A stretch of DNA of 52,013 bases from Xanthobacteraceae bacterium (GTDB lineage: Bacteria > Pseudomonadota > Alphaproteobacteria > Rhizobiales > Xanthobacteraceae), in NCBI GenBank assembly GCA_019745775.1, contig JAIESR010000104.1:1-52013 (forward strand), given 5' to 3'. The translations under genes and the position numbers were made by a program. Below are positions 1 to 8,923 of this stretch, one piece after another (within the stretch, counting starts at the first letter, position 1; every line of letters starts with the position of its first letter). A model generated the notes under the pieces. That model made no database searches. It was not told the origin of the DNA and saw only the letters and a program-made list of their open reading frames with translations.

Positions 1-76
1 ATCACCCCGTCGTGTCCAATCCAACGGAATCACGATCAGGTCTTGCCGTCGAGCGAGTTTTTCAGCAGCCTGCTAG
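1..76. other. Left-edge stretch without a recognised gene
   Basis: This is the 3' flank of the leftmost gene, which is on the minus strand. I see no convincing open frame, repeat or terminator in these bases. A gene truncated by the window edge cannot be excluded. Confidence 0.3.
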
Positions 77-1222
77 CTAGTTCCAGAATTCGCGCGAGGC
101 GATGCGCGCGCCCTCGGCCATCGCCGCAAACTTCGCCCACACCACATCGGGATCGACGGCCGCCTGTCCGACCCAGGTGCCGTAGCCGCAATCCGAACCG
201 GCCATGACGTTCTCGCGGCCGACCAGCCGCGCGTAGCGGCCGATGCGCTGTGCGATCAGCTCCGGATGCTCGATGAAGTTCGATTTCGATTCGATCACGC
301 CCGGAATTAGGATCTTGCCCGCGGGCAGCTTCACGCGCTCGAATACGGTCCATTCGTGACCATGGCGCGGATTGGCGGCCTCGAACGAGAGCGCGCTCGG
401 CCGCGCCGTCAGGATGACGTCGATGATATCTGCCATCGGCACGTCGCAATGATGCGGGCCTTCGTAGTTGCCCCAGCACAGATGCATGCGCAGTTGCTCC
501 GGCGGGATGTTGGCGAGTGCGTGATTAAGCGCCGCGATGTGCATGCCGGCGCGCTTGCGGAATTCGGCAAGGTCGAGGTCGGCGTATTGGATATGCCGGC
601 CCATGGCGAGATCGGGACAGTCGACCTGCAAAACGAGCCCGGCCTTGGCGACGGTCTCGTATTCGTGGCGCATCGCGTCGGCGATGGCAAAGAGGTAGGT
701 CTCGTGGTCCTTGTAGTGCTCGTTGCGGAAGAACAGCGAGATCACGCCCGGCGAGGCCGCGCTCATGAAGGCGTCGGTGCGTCCGGCGAGGGCGAGCGCG
801 CTCTTGAGCGCGGCGACGTCGTCGTCCGCCGCCGCGGCGTCGCGCACGGCAATCGGCGCGTTGCAGGCAGGCGTCTTGCGGCGTGAGCGCCCGGGATCGC
901 CGAACACTCGTTTTGCAAGATTGGGGAAGTCGACAAGGTCCTGATAGACGAAAGTGTTGCCGGTGCCGCCGAAGCCCGCGAGACGATCTTTCACATATGT
1001 GGCGTAGCTCGGCTTCGACATTTCGCCGTCGTTGACGTAGTCGATGCCGGCGTCGGCCTGCTTCTTCACGACCTCCTTCACCGCCTCGTCCACGCGCGCG
1101 GCCAGCGCGGCGCGATCCACCGGCACGCCCTCTTCCTTGGCGTGCATCATGCGGATGAGATCGTCCGGCCGCGGCAGGCTGCCGGTGTGGGTGGTCAGGA
1201 AGCGCTCGGTGCTGCGTCGCAT
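77..1222 (-). CDS. Cobalamin-independent methionine synthase (MetE C-terminal domain) family protein
   Basis: A 381-residue single-domain protein resembling only the C-terminal catalytic half of MetE. It would belong to the stand-alone methionine synthase II-like family that transfers a methyl group to a thiol through zinc. The N-terminus carries the family phrase TTHTGSLPRPDDL. Candidate zinc ligands are His247 and Cys249 in HLCWGNYEGPHH, Glu281 in SFEAANPRH and Cys345 in GSDCGYGTW. The pattern matches MetE, but I cannot align it exactly. It lacks the N-terminal folate-binding half of true MetE (about 750 residues), so the substrate is unknown; many relatives act on catabolic intermediates. 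It is transcribed away from the window edge, 39 bases downstream of grpE on the same strand. ATG start at 1222. Confidence 0.85.
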   Translation of the reverse strand: MRRSTERFLTTHTGSLPRPDDLIRMMHAKEEGVPVDRAALAARVDEAVKEVVKKQADAGIDYVNDGEMSKPSYATYVKDRLAGFGGTGNTFVYQDLVDFPNLAKRVFGDPGRSRRKTPACNAPIAVRDAAAADDDVAALKSALALAGRTDAFMSAASPGVISLFFRNEHYKDHETYLFAIADAMRHEYETVAKAGLVLQVDCPDLAMGRHIQYADLDLAEFRKRAGMHIAALNHALANIPPEQLRMHLCWGNYEGPHHCDVPMADIIDVILTARPSALSFEAANPRHGHEWTVFERVKLPAGKILIPGVIESKSNFIEHPELIAQRIGRYARLVGRENVMAGSDCGYGTWVGQAAVDPDVVWAKFAAMAEGARIASREFWN

Positions 1223-1261
1223 GATCCCCTCGTATCGAGGGGTTCAAGCATAGCGTAATTG

Positions 1262-1900
1262 TCAGGCGGGGGCCGGCGACGAATCCGGGTTGTCGTTGGC
1301 GGGAGCGGGCTTGGGCCCACCCTTCGCGACGCCGACCGCCGCGGGCCGGAGCATACGCTCGCCGATCATGTAGCCAGGCTGCACCACCTGCGCGACGGTT
1401 CCCGCGGGCTGCGAGGGATCCGGCAGCTCGTACATCGCCTGATGCAGGTTCGGATCGAACTTGTCGCCCTTCTTGGGCTCGAACTTCTTGACGCCGTGCT
1501 TCTCGAGCACTTTCAGCAGCTCGCGCTCGGTCAGTTCCACGCCGTCGAGCAACGTCTTGATCGCGGGGTTCGCAGTCTCGCGCAGCTCGGCGTCGAGCGC
1601 CTCCAGCGCGCGCTCCATGTTGTCGGCGACCGCCAGAACGTCGCGTGCGAACGACGCGATGCCGTACTGGCGCATGTCGGAGACCTCGCGCTCGGTGCGC
1701 TTGCGCAGGTTCTCCATCTCGGCCAGCGTCCGCAGCAGCCGGTCCTTGTTGTCGGCGTTCTCTTTCGCCAGCGTCTCGACCAGTTCGGCGACTTTCGCTT
1801 GCTCGGTCAGAGACAATCCGGCCTCGGGCTGCCCAACACCCTGAGCGTCCGGCTCGGTGGCAGGCGCGTTGTGCGGGCGGCGGGCGGTAAAATCCGTCAT
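1262..1900 (-). CDS. grpE: Nucleotide exchange factor GrpE
   Basis: GrpE drives ADP release from DnaK in the cytoplasmic DnaK-DnaJ-GrpE chaperone cycle. The 212-residue protein has the family layout: a variable acidic/proline N-terminus, a long helix (about residues 35-80) containing RTLAEMENLRKRTEREV, then the four-helix and beta-wing part with DNMERAL, GVELTERELLKVLEKHGV and the signature HQAMYELPD with PGYMIGERMLRPA. The C-terminus is Pro/Ala-rich. It is normally beside hrcA in alphaproteobacteria; here a TctC-type gene (2011-2994) lies between the two on the same strand. Confidence 0.96.
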   Translation of the reverse strand: MTDFTARRPHNAPATEPDAQGVGQPEAGLSLTEQAKVAELVETLAKENADNKDRLLRTLAEMENLRKRTEREVSDMRQYGIASFARDVLAVADNMERALEALDAELRETANPAIKTLLDGVELTERELLKVLEKHGVKKFEPKKGDKFDPNLHQAMYELPDPSQPAGTVAQVVQPGYMIGERMLRPAAVGVAKGGPKPAPANDNPDSSPAPA

Positions 1901-2010
1901 TTGAACTAGTCCGTTGGCATTTCCGATGTTTCGCCCCGGATATCAGGGCTTGGAAGCGAAAAATCAAGCTGGCGATTGTACCCCTTTCGGCACCGCGCTC
2001 TTCCGTTGGG

Positions 2011-2994
2011 TTAATCGAGCCTGATCCCGGCGTCGAGAATGACCTTGCGCCAGCGCTCGGCTTCCTCGCGCAGGAAGGCCGCGGTTCGCTCCGGTCCGTC
2101 GCCGCCCGGCGCGGCACCGAGGCCCTGCAGGCGCTTGCTCACGTCCGGCATGCGCAGCGCCTCGCCAATCGCCGCCGACAGCTTCGCGACGACGGCGGGA
2201 GGCGTTTTCGGCGGCGCGACGAGGCTGAACCAGCTCGATGCCAGGAAACTCGGAAAGAACTCGGCCATCGCCGGCACCTCGGGAAGCTCGCCGATGCGCG
2301 GCGGCGCACCGATCGCGAGCGCCCTGAGCTTGCCCTCCCTTACCTGCGGCAGGGCGTTTGCAGCATTGTCGAACATCAGTTGGACATGTCCGGCGAGGAG
2401 ATCGGCAAGCGCCGGTGCGGTGCCGCGATAGGGCACGTGCGTAAGCCGCACACCGGTCAGGATCTTGTACCATTCGACCGCAAGATGCTGCGCGCTGCCG
2501 ATCCCCGGCGTGCCAAAATTGAGCTTGTCGGGATAGGCCTTTGCGTAGGCCGTCAGCTCCCGAACGCTCGTCACCGGCACCTTCGGGCTGGCGACGAACA
2601 GATAGGGCAACCGCGCGAGGATGGTCACCGGCACAAACGCAGCGGGATCGTAGCCGAGCTTGCGATAGAGATGCGGGCTCAGCACCAACGGACTCTGAGG
2701 CGCCAGCAGCAACGTATAGCCGTCGGGCGCCGAACGCGCGACCGCCTCGGTGCCGAGATGAAGCGCGCCACCCGGCCTGTTCTCGACAATGACGGGCTGG
2801 CCCCAGCGCAGGGTGAGCTTCTCGCCGATCATCCGCGGCAGCAGGTCCGACGTGCCGCCGGGGGCGAGCGGCACCACGATCCGGATCGGCTTGTTCGGGA
2901 AGTCGTCCTGCGCCAAAGCCGCAGCCGGCACGGCAGCGAGGAGCGCTGCCGTGATCAACCGCACGAGGGCCGTCTGTCGGCCAGCAACCGACAT
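2011..2994 (-). CDS. Tripartite tricarboxylate transporter substrate-binding protein (TctC/Bug family)
   Basis: A periplasmic solute-binding protein of the Bug/TctC family, which in general captures carboxylates or aromatic acids for TctAB permeases. ATG 2994 is chosen because GGGAGG lies five bases upstream; a GTG at 3000 in frame is the alternative. The first 27 residues form a signal peptide with hydrophobic core LITAALLAAVPAAALAQ. The mature part begins with the family hallmark FPNKPIRIVVPLAPGG, followed by ENRPGGA and SAPDGYTLLLAP. No TctA or TctB gene is visible, so it is an orphan binding protein. It interrupts the usual hrcA-grpE adjacency, which suggests later insertion. Confidence 0.9.
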   Translation of the reverse strand: MSVAGRQTALVRLITAALLAAVPAAALAQDDFPNKPIRIVVPLAPGGTSDLLPRMIGEKLTLRWGQPVIVENRPGGALHLGTEAVARSAPDGYTLLLAPQSPLVLSPHLYRKLGYDPAAFVPVTILARLPYLFVASPKVPVTSVRELTAYAKAYPDKLNFGTPGIGSAQHLAVEWYKILTGVRLTHVPYRGTAPALADLLAGHVQLMFDNAANALPQVREGKLRALAIGAPPRIGELPEVPAMAEFFPSFLASSWFSLVAPPKTPPAVVAKLSAAIGEALRMPDVSKRLQGLGAAPGGDGPERTAAFLREEAERWRKVILDAGIRLD

Positions 2995-3022
2995 CGTCAC
3001 CTCCCGCTGGCAACAATCCGTT

Positions 3023-4102
3023 TCAAGTACCGATCAGCTTGCTCACCACTTTGGCCGTGTAGTCGACCATCGGGATGACGCGGGCATAGTTCAATCGCGT
3101 GGGACCGATCACGCCGATGACGCCGATGATGCGGCCGGAGCCATCGCGATAAGGCGCGATGATCGTCGACGAACCCGATAGCGAGAACAGCTTGTTCTCC
3201 GAGCCGATGAAGATGCGCGCGCCGTCCGCGCCCTCGGCGCGGCCGAGCAGGTCGATCACACCGCGCTTGGTTTCGAGATCGTCGAACAGCAGCCGCACGC
3301 GCTCGAGGTCATCGAGCGCCCTGAGGTCTTCGAGCAGGTTGGCGTGGCCGCGCACGATCAGCTTGCGGTCGTCGCTTTCGCCCCCCGACCAGCTCGCGAG
3401 ACCCGCGGCGACGATCTTCTGCGTCAATTGGTCGAGCTCGGCCTGGCTTTGTTTCAGTGCGGTTTCGAGTTCGGCGCGTGCCTCGGCCAGGGTGCGGCCG
3501 CGCACATGCGCGTTCAGGAAATTGCCAGCTTCGGTCAGCGCCGACGTCGGCATGCCGATCGGCACGTCGATGATCCGGTTCTCGACCTGCCCATCGTCGG
3601 CGACCATTACCACCAGCGCGCGCTCCGGTTCGAGCCGGACGAACTCGATATGCTTGAGCCGGACGTTGGCCTTCGCGGTCATCACCACGCCGGCGGCGTG
3701 TGTGAGACCGGAGAGCATGCCGGAGGCTTCGCTCAGCACCGCGTCGAGCGGCTTGCCATGGGCGGCGAGCTTGGCCTCCATGCCGCGGCGATCGTCATCC
3801 GAGAGGTCGCCGATCTCCATCAGCGCATCGACGAAGAAGCGCAAGCCGAGTTCCGTGGGCAGCCGGCCCGCCGACGTATGCGGCGCATAGACGAGGCCGA
3901 GCTGCTCCAGGTCCGACATCACGTTGCGGACGGACGCAGGAGACAACGGCGTCGTGATCAGCCGGGAAATGTTGCGCGAGCCCACGGGTTCGCCGGTGGC
4001 GAGGTAGCTCTCGACCACCTGGCGGAAAATTTCGCGCGAGCGCTCATTGAGCTGCGCAAGGCTGACCTGGGTCGAACCGATCGGGACGTCGTGCGAGGCC
4101 AA
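3023..4102 (-). CDS. hrcA: Heat-inducible transcription repressor HrcA
   Basis: HrcA represses groESL-type heat-shock genes by binding CIRCE operators and is kept active by GroEL. The 359 residues show an N-terminal winged helix (about 15-85) with [27 protein letters not shown] and the wing [19 protein letters not shown]. These are followed by the GAF-like domain and a C-terminal [17 protein letters not shown], all as in the family. The start is TTG at 4102, preceded by GGAG at seven bases; no better ATG exists. No CIRCE inverted repeat was found next to it, so its targets are outside the window. Confidence 0.95.
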   Translation of the reverse strand: MASHDVPIGSTQVSLAQLNERSREIFRQVVESYLATGEPVGSRNISRLITTPLSPASVRNVMSDLEQLGLVYAPHTSAGRLPTELGLRFFVDALMEIGDLSDDDRRGMEAKLAAHGKPLDAVLSEASGMLSGLTHAAGVVMTAKANVRLKHIEFVRLEPERALVVMVADDGQVENRIIDVPIGMPTSALTEAGNFLNAHVRGRTLAEARAELETALKQSQAELDQLTQKIVAAGLASWSGGESDDRKLIVRGHANLLEDLRALDDLERVRLLFDDLETKRGVIDLLGRAEGADGARIFIGSENKLFSLSGSSTIIAPYRDGSGRIIGVIGVIGPTRLNYARVIPMVDYTAKVVSKLIGT

Positions 4103-4209
4103 AGGGTAACTCCGTCTCAGCCCGCGAGAATTGGCGTTTTATCGACCGAATTCAAGTCGAGCGCGCCGCCTGCGACCATTCTGCGGCCTCCAGATGCTTG
4201 CGCAACGGC

Positions 4210-5070
4210 CTAACCCTTCATGGTTCGGCGCTCGATCTCGAGCAGGCGATCGAGCCCGCAGGTCTTCTGCGCCGCCTTCATCATGGCATCGCCGCCGCCG
4301 GGGCCGAGGAACGGATCCATCGTGTCGTTGGCGAGGGACTGGTAGGACTGGCGCGCCGCCTTGTACATCGCCGCGAACGCGGTGCCCGACGAAGCTGCCA
4401 GCCGGAAGCCAAGCTTGGCGTAGTCGGAACGCGAGAGCTTCGACGTCGCGAAGCCGTCGACCGGCGCAAACGTCATCAGCGGATGCGGTACGCGCTCGCC
4501 GACCATGCGGACTTCCTCCGGATCGCGGGTGAAGCAGAACACCATGTCGGCGCCTGCTTTCGCGAACGCTTCGCCGCGGCGGATCGCTTCGTCGATGCCG
4601 CCGGCGCGGCGTGCATTGGTGCGGGCGATGATGACGAGGTTCGGATCGGTGCGGGCGGCCAGCGCTTCCTTGAGCTTCTGTACGAAGAATTCGGTGGGCA
4701 CCAGGTGGTCGATGCCGACATGGTGTTCGACCCGCCGCGGCAGGAGCTGATCCTCGATCTCGATCGCCGCGAAGCCCGCGGCTTCGGCGAGCGCGACAGT
4801 GCGGTGCACGTGCACGGGATCGCCCCAGCCACCACCCGCGTCGAGCACCAGCGGAAGCTTGCAGGAGGCGCGGATGTCGACCGCCACGTCGGCCATTTCC
4901 GGCAGCGTCAGGTTCGCCTCGGTGACATTCTTCACCCAGCCGAGCGTGCCGCCCGAGAGATAGATCGCCTTGAAGCCGGCCTCCTGCGCCAGCAGCGCCA
5001 TGATCGGGTTGCAGACGACCGGAGCGACGATGAGCTCGTTGCCGCGAATGAGTTCCTTGAGCGTTGCCAC
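4210..5070 (-). CDS. Isocitrate lyase/phosphoenolpyruvate mutase family enzyme
   Basis: A (beta/alpha)8 enzyme of the PEP-mutase/isocitrate-lyase superfamily, which makes or breaks C-C or P-C bonds next to oxaloacetate-like enolates. Visible family segments are APVVCNPIMALLAQEAGFKAIYLSGG, PLVLDAGGGWGD, AAIEIEDQLLPRRVEHHVG and VIIARTNARR. Two departures matter: the metal motif reads D-A-G where D-A-D is usual, and the loop that holds KKCGH in lyases has no cysteine. It is therefore unlikely to be a methylisocitrate lyase; an oxaloacetate decarboxylase-like or unknown activity fits better. I chose GTG 5070 because GGAAGGA lies eight bases upstream. ATG 5094 is possible but sits inside a repeat without a ribosome site. 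Confidence 0.85.
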   Translation of the reverse strand: MATLKELIRGNELIVAPVVCNPIMALLAQEAGFKAIYLSGGTLGWVKNVTEANLTLPEMADVAVDIRASCKLPLVLDAGGGWGDPVHVHRTVALAEAAGFAAIEIEDQLLPRRVEHHVGIDHLVPTEFFVQKLKEALAARTDPNLVIIARTNARRAGGIDEAIRRGEAFAKAGADMVFCFTRDPEEVRMVGERVPHPLMTFAPVDGFATSKLSRSDYAKLGFRLAASSGTAFAAMYKAARQSYQSLANDTMDPFLGPGGGDAMMKAAQKTCGLDRLLEIERRTMKG

Positions 5071-5089
5071 GCGATAATCCTTCCGTTTC

Positions 5090-5208
5090 GTCATGGCCGG
5101 GCATAGCCCGTCGAAGACGGGCGTGGAACGCCCTTTCGCCCGGCCATCCACGTCTTTACTACTGAACCGTCGCCAGACGTGGATGCCCGGCACAAGGCCG
5201 GGCATGAC
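5090..5208. repeat. Interspersed palindromic repeat (PGLVPGIHV-type)
   Basis: A 119-bp element with imperfect terminal inverted repeats: GTCATGGCCGGGC at 5090 and GCCGGGCATGAC ending at 5208. A second inner inverted pair is GGCCATCCACGTCTT and AGACGTGGATGCC. Read on the minus strand it would encode the phrase MPGLVPGIHV, which I recognise from spurious ORF extensions all over Bradyrhizobium-type genomes. It lies between two divergent genes, ends 8 bases before the ModA-like start, and explains the apparent N-terminal extension of the gene at 4210-5070. Confidence 0.75.
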
Positions 5209-5216
5209 GTCGGCGG

Positions 5217-5926
5217 ATGAGCATGGGGAAACAGGTGGCAAAGCTCAAGGTCATGTGCGCGCGCTCGATGCACCAGGTGGTAGGCGCCCTGACGGACGCG
5301 TTCCAGCGCGACACCGGGCACGAGGTGGAGCTCAGCTTCGGCACGGTCGGCGCGCTCCAGAAGCGCCTCGATGCCGGCGAGACCGCCGACGTGCTGGTGC
5401 TTGGCGCCCCCGCAATCGACAAGCTGGCCAAGGCCGGCACGGTCGCCGGCGCCACCAACGTTGCGGCCACCAGCGTCGGCATCGCCGTGCGCGAGGGCAC
5501 GATGCCGCCGGACGTCTCGACGCCTCAGGCCTTCAAGCAGGCGCTGGTCGCGGCCCGCTCGGTGGCGTTCAGCGACGCGGCGGTCGGCGGCTCGGCCGGC
5601 GTCCATCTTGCCAAGCTGTTCGTCGAGCTGGGGCTTGCCGACGCGATCGCGCGCAAGGGCATGCCGCAGCAGTCGGGTGGCGAGGTGGCAAACCGCGTCG
5701 CCAACGGCGAAGCCGACATCGGCATGACGCTGATTGCGGAGATCGTACCGATCCAGGGCGCGCGCGTGGTCGGCCCCCTGCCCGCGCCGCTCGGCAACGA
5801 CACGACCTACGCCGCCGCCGTGACGGCCGGCACCAACGTCAAGGATGCCGCTGCGGCGTTCATCCGCGCGCTGACGCTCCGTCCGCGCGGGGCGGCTGGG
5901 AGGCGGCGGGATTTACGCTGCCTTGA
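5217..5926 (+). CDS. ModA-like substrate-binding domain protein, apparent C-terminal frameshift
   Basis: A type-2 periplasmic-binding-protein fold resembling molybdate-binding ModA: LKVMCARSMHQVVGALTDAF, TADVLVLGAPAIDKL, GGSAGVHLAKLF and ANGEADIGMTLIAEI. There is no signal peptide, so as written it would be cytoplasmic. The reading frame from 5217 leaves the family after IRALT (about 5876) and runs on in a non-family sequence to 6158, inside the opposite-strand transporter gene. The next frame gives the family-like ending APSARGGWEAAGFTLP with a stop at 5924-5926. One missing base near 5876 would restore it. The coordinates given are those of the restored gene; the literal ORF is 5217-6158 (313 residues). 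This is either a real 1-bp deletion or a sequencing error. Confidence 0.75.
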
Positions 5927-5938
5927 TCATCGGGTGGC

Positions 5939-7390
5939 TCACACGCGCCTTCCGAGGATTGCGATCGCGGTCACGGGCACGACAAGCCCAATCAGCATCG
6001 CGACGATCAACAGCACGCCGAGCTCGCCATATTCGCCGCGTCCGACGGCGAACATCTGGTTCAGGTACTTGGTCTGCAATTGGCTCGCGACCAGCGCGAG
6101 GTTCATCAACGACGCCATCAGCGCGAACCAGGTCGCGCGATGTCCGGCCGGAGCATAGTAGGCGGTCAGCGTCAGCAGCGGGATCATGCTGAGCTGCGCA
6201 AACGGCGAGCTTGCCGCGGTATCAGCAAACGCGATCATCCGGGCGCCGAAGCCGAACGTCTCTTCGGTCCAGTGGTGGATGCCATAGTAGAGCCCGATGC
6301 CGGGCAGTGACAGGATCGTGCCGGCGATCGCGATCCAGAACAGCGTTTTGGCGACCGAATATTCGGTGATCTGCTTGGCGAGCAGCCACATCGCAATGAT
6401 CGCAATGATCGCGCTGGTCTGCCGCAGGATACCGTAGAACGCTTCGTCGAACTTGAGGACGTCGATCGAGAACCAGAAGTAACCGTCACCGACATTCGGC
6501 ACCGAGCGGAATGCGAAGATGATGATGGCGGCGTAGAGAATGATCATCCGCGTCTTGTGATCGAGCTCGCGCGTGACGAAAACGAGCATCGCGCAGACGA
6601 CACCCATCGAAATCACGAAGATGATCTCCTGCGCGAACGGCACGCCGCCGATCCCCAGCGCCGCCACGGCCGCGCCGAACGCAAGTCCGCCACCCAGAAT
6701 TCGCCAATCGATCGGCCGCCGCTCGGCGGTTTCGGCTGTGATCAGGAACACGCCGGTGAGCGAGATCAGCGGCACCACCAGCGCCACCAGGAACACCATC
6801 CCGCGCGGCAGCATGGCAGCGAGCACGCCGGAGAGGCCCGCCACCGCCAGGATGCCGAGCGACAGGAAGATGCGCCCGAGCACCTGCACCATGCCAAGAT
6901 CGGCGCGGACGTCCGCGTCCGGCCGCGGCTTGCCATCGGCATCGACGCGCGGCACGACTTCGGTCGACATCGCATCCGCGACCACGTCCTGCACCACGGT
7001 GCCGAGCACGATCAGCATCATGCCCAGCACGTAGAGCTGATGTGGCGGCAGGAATGAGAGCCACTGCCCTGCTGCCCCCGACAGCGTAACCAAACCGGTC
7101 GCCGTGCACAGCGCGCCGATCATGATGTACGCGCGCCGCTGCGAGCCGAGGATCGGCACGCAGTCCACGAGCTCGCCGAACACCATCTTCACGGTCCAGG
7201 GCAGCGTCAGCCAGACCCCGATGGCAGCGAGCTCGGCCGGGCTGAGCGTGAGGCTTTCCCGGATCCAGAAGTCGCGGGTGACGTCGATCAGGCCGAGCGC
7301 GCCATAGGCGAAATAGACCATCAGCAACGGAACGTAGTTCAGGCGGATCGCCTGGAGCGGCCGGGCCAGGCTGGCAATGGCGGCGTTCAA
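5939..7390 (-). CDS. BT1/folate-biopterin-type major facilitator transporter
   Basis: A 483-residue inner-membrane protein with about 12 hydrophobic helices. The segment [20 protein letters not shown] followed by SQRRAY corresponds to the PW-x-KP-x-G-x-x-SD-x-x-P motif of the BT1 (folate/biopterin transporter) family, and [15 protein letters not shown] matches its helix-4 motif. A hydrophilic loop ([22 protein letters not shown]) separates helices 4 and 5. The start is TTG at 7390 with a perfect AGGAGG eight bases upstream. The substrate cannot be read from sequence. It lies back to back with rph (131-base divergent spacer) and tail to tail with the ModA-like gene. Confidence 0.82.
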   Translation of the reverse strand: MNAAIASLARPLQAIRLNYVPLLMVYFAYGALGLIDVTRDFWIRESLTLSPAELAAIGVWLTLPWTVKMVFGELVDCVPILGSQRRAYIMIGALCTATGLVTLSGAAGQWLSFLPPHQLYVLGMMLIVLGTVVQDVVADAMSTEVVPRVDADGKPRPDADVRADLGMVQVLGRIFLSLGILAVAGLSGVLAAMLPRGMVFLVALVVPLISLTGVFLITAETAERRPIDWRILGGGLAFGAAVAALGIGGVPFAQEIIFVISMGVVCAMLVFVTRELDHKTRMIILYAAIIIFAFRSVPNVGDGYFWFSIDVLKFDEAFYGILRQTSAIIAIIAMWLLAKQITEYSVAKTLFWIAIAGTILSLPGIGLYYGIHHWTEETFGFGARMIAFADTAASSPFAQLSMIPLLTLTAYYAPAGHRATWFALMASLMNLALVASQLQTKYLNQMFAVGRGEYGELGVLLIVAMLIGLVVPVTAIAILGRRV

Positions 7391-7521
7391 CCGAAAATCC
7401 TCCTAAAGCAACGAACTACCGTTGTAGTTCGGCGGAGCGCGCCGGAGAAGCCGCAAAAGGCTTGCGCCTCGGCCGGAAATTTGGCTCACATGCCGCCCCG
7501 ACAGGTGTGAGGAGAGTGCGC

Positions 7522-8235
7522 ATGCGGCCGAGCCGCCGAGCCCCCGACGAGTTGCGTGCCGTGTCGCTGGAACGCGGCGTGGTGAAGTATGCCGAGGGCT
7601 CCTGTTTCGTGAAATTCGGCGATACCCATGTGCTCGTGACCGCGACGCTCGAAGAGCGGCTGCCGCCCTGGCTCAAGGGGCAGGCGCGCGGCTGGGTGAC
7701 CGCGGAATACGGCATGCTGCCGCGCGCGACGCTTGAGCGCACGCGCCGTGAGGCGTCCGCCGGCAAGCAGGGTGGCCGCACCGTAGAAATTCAGCGGCTG
7801 ATCGGGCGCAGCCTGCGCTCCATTGTCGACCTTACGGCCCTCGGCGAACGCCAGATCACCGTCGACTGCGACGTGATCCAGGCCGACGGCGGCACCCGCA
7901 CCGCCGCGATCACCGGCGCATGGGTTGCGCTGCATGATTGCGTCGCCTGGATGAAAACGCGCGAGATGATGCCGGGCAATCCGTTGCGCGACCACGTCGC
8001 GGCGGTGTCATGCGGCATCTGCAACGGCACGCCGGTGCTCGATCTCGACTATGCGGAGGATTCCGACGCCGAGACCGACGCGAATTTCGTGATGACCGGC
8101 GCCGGACGGATCGTCGAGGTGCAGGGCACCGCCGAGAAGATTCCGTTCACGGAGGAACAACTCCTCACGCTGCTCTCGCTTGCCAAGAAAGGCGTCGGCA
8201 AGCTCGTCGATCTGCAGAAGCTGGCGGTGATGTGA
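7522..8235 (+). CDS. rph: Ribonuclease PH
   Basis: A phosphorolytic 3'-5' exoribonuclease that trims tRNA 3' ends. From ATG 7522 it has 237 residues, the usual size; AGGAG at 7510-7514 fixes this start, and the in-frame TTG at 7462 is not needed. Family segments: [84 protein letters not shown] and the C-terminal [11 protein letters not shown]. It overlaps rdgB by four bases, so the two are translationally coupled. Confidence 0.97.
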   Translation: MRPSRRAPDELRAVSLERGVVKYAEGSCFVKFGDTHVLVTATLEERLPPWLKGQARGWVTAEYGMLPRATLERTRREASAGKQGGRTVEIQRLIGRSLRSIVDLTALGERQITVDCDVIQADGGTRTAAITGAWVALHDCVAWMKTREMMPGNPLRDHVAAVSCGICNGTPVLDLDYAEDSDAETDANFVMTGAGRIVEVQGTAEKIPFTEEQLLTLLSLAKKGVGKLVDLQKLAVM

Positions 8236-8873
8236 GCGCGCCGCATCGCCAGCTCGCGGGCCGGATCGTCATCGCGACCCACAATCCGGGCAAGCTCAAG
8301 GAAATGCGCGAGCTGCTCGCGTCCTACGGTATCGACGCGGTCTCGGCCGGTGAGCTTGGGCTCGGCGAGCCCGAAGAAACCGGCGCGAGCTTCCGCGACA
8401 ACGCCCGGATCAAGGCACGGGCGGCCGCGGGCGCATCGGGGCTGCCGGCCTTTGCCGACGATTCCGGCCTCGCGGTCGACGCGCTCGGCGGCGCGCCGGG
8501 CATCCATTCCGCGCGCTGGGCCGGCGAGGACAAGAATTTCGCGCGCGCGATGCAGATGATTGAATCGATGCTGGCCGACCACGGCGCCGACCGGCCGGCG
8601 CTGCGCCAGGCGCAATTCGTGTCGGCGCTCTGCGTGGCCTGGCCCGACGGGCACCTGGAGGAATTCGAGGGAACCGTCGAGGGCACGCTGGTGTGGCCGC
8701 CACGCGGAACTGCGGGCTTCGGCTACGACCCGATGTTCCTGCCCGATGGCCATGAGCGGACCTTCGGCGAGATGACGGCCGACCAGAAGCACGGCTTGCC
8801 GCCGAACGGCCAGGGCCTGTCGCACCGGGCCCGGGCATTCCTCAAGCTCGCTGGCGCCTGCCTCAAGCGTTGA
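8232..8873 (+). CDS. rdgB: RdgB/HAM1 family non-canonical purine NTP pyrophosphatase
   Basis: Hydrolyses dITP, XTP and ITP to monophosphates, keeping deaminated purines out of DNA and RNA. The GTG start at 8232 overlaps the rph stop (GTGA). The 213 residues contain [18 protein letters not shown] (nucleotide-binding N-terminus), [41 protein letters not shown] and the C-terminal [20 protein letters not shown] with SHRARAF. All key acidic and lysine residues are present. Confidence 0.96.
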   Translation: MSAPHRQLAGRIVIATHNPGKLKEMRELLASYGIDAVSAGELGLGEPEETGASFRDNARIKARAAAGASGLPAFADDSGLAVDALGGAPGIHSARWAGEDKNFARAMQMIESMLADHGADRPALRQAQFVSALCVAWPDGHLEEFEGTVEGTLVWPPRGTAGFGYDPMFLPDGHERTFGEMTADQKHGLPPNGQGLSHRARAFLKLAGACLKR

Positions 8874-8923
8874 GACACGTGCCGTAGTGACGGCACGCCC
8901 CGAAGGTGCCATATGCTGCCATC

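Noticed and set aside
5095-5241. N-terminal extension of the PEP-mutase-family gene beginning MPPVSPCSS
   Set aside because: It is encoded by the interspersed repeat and lacks a ribosome site.
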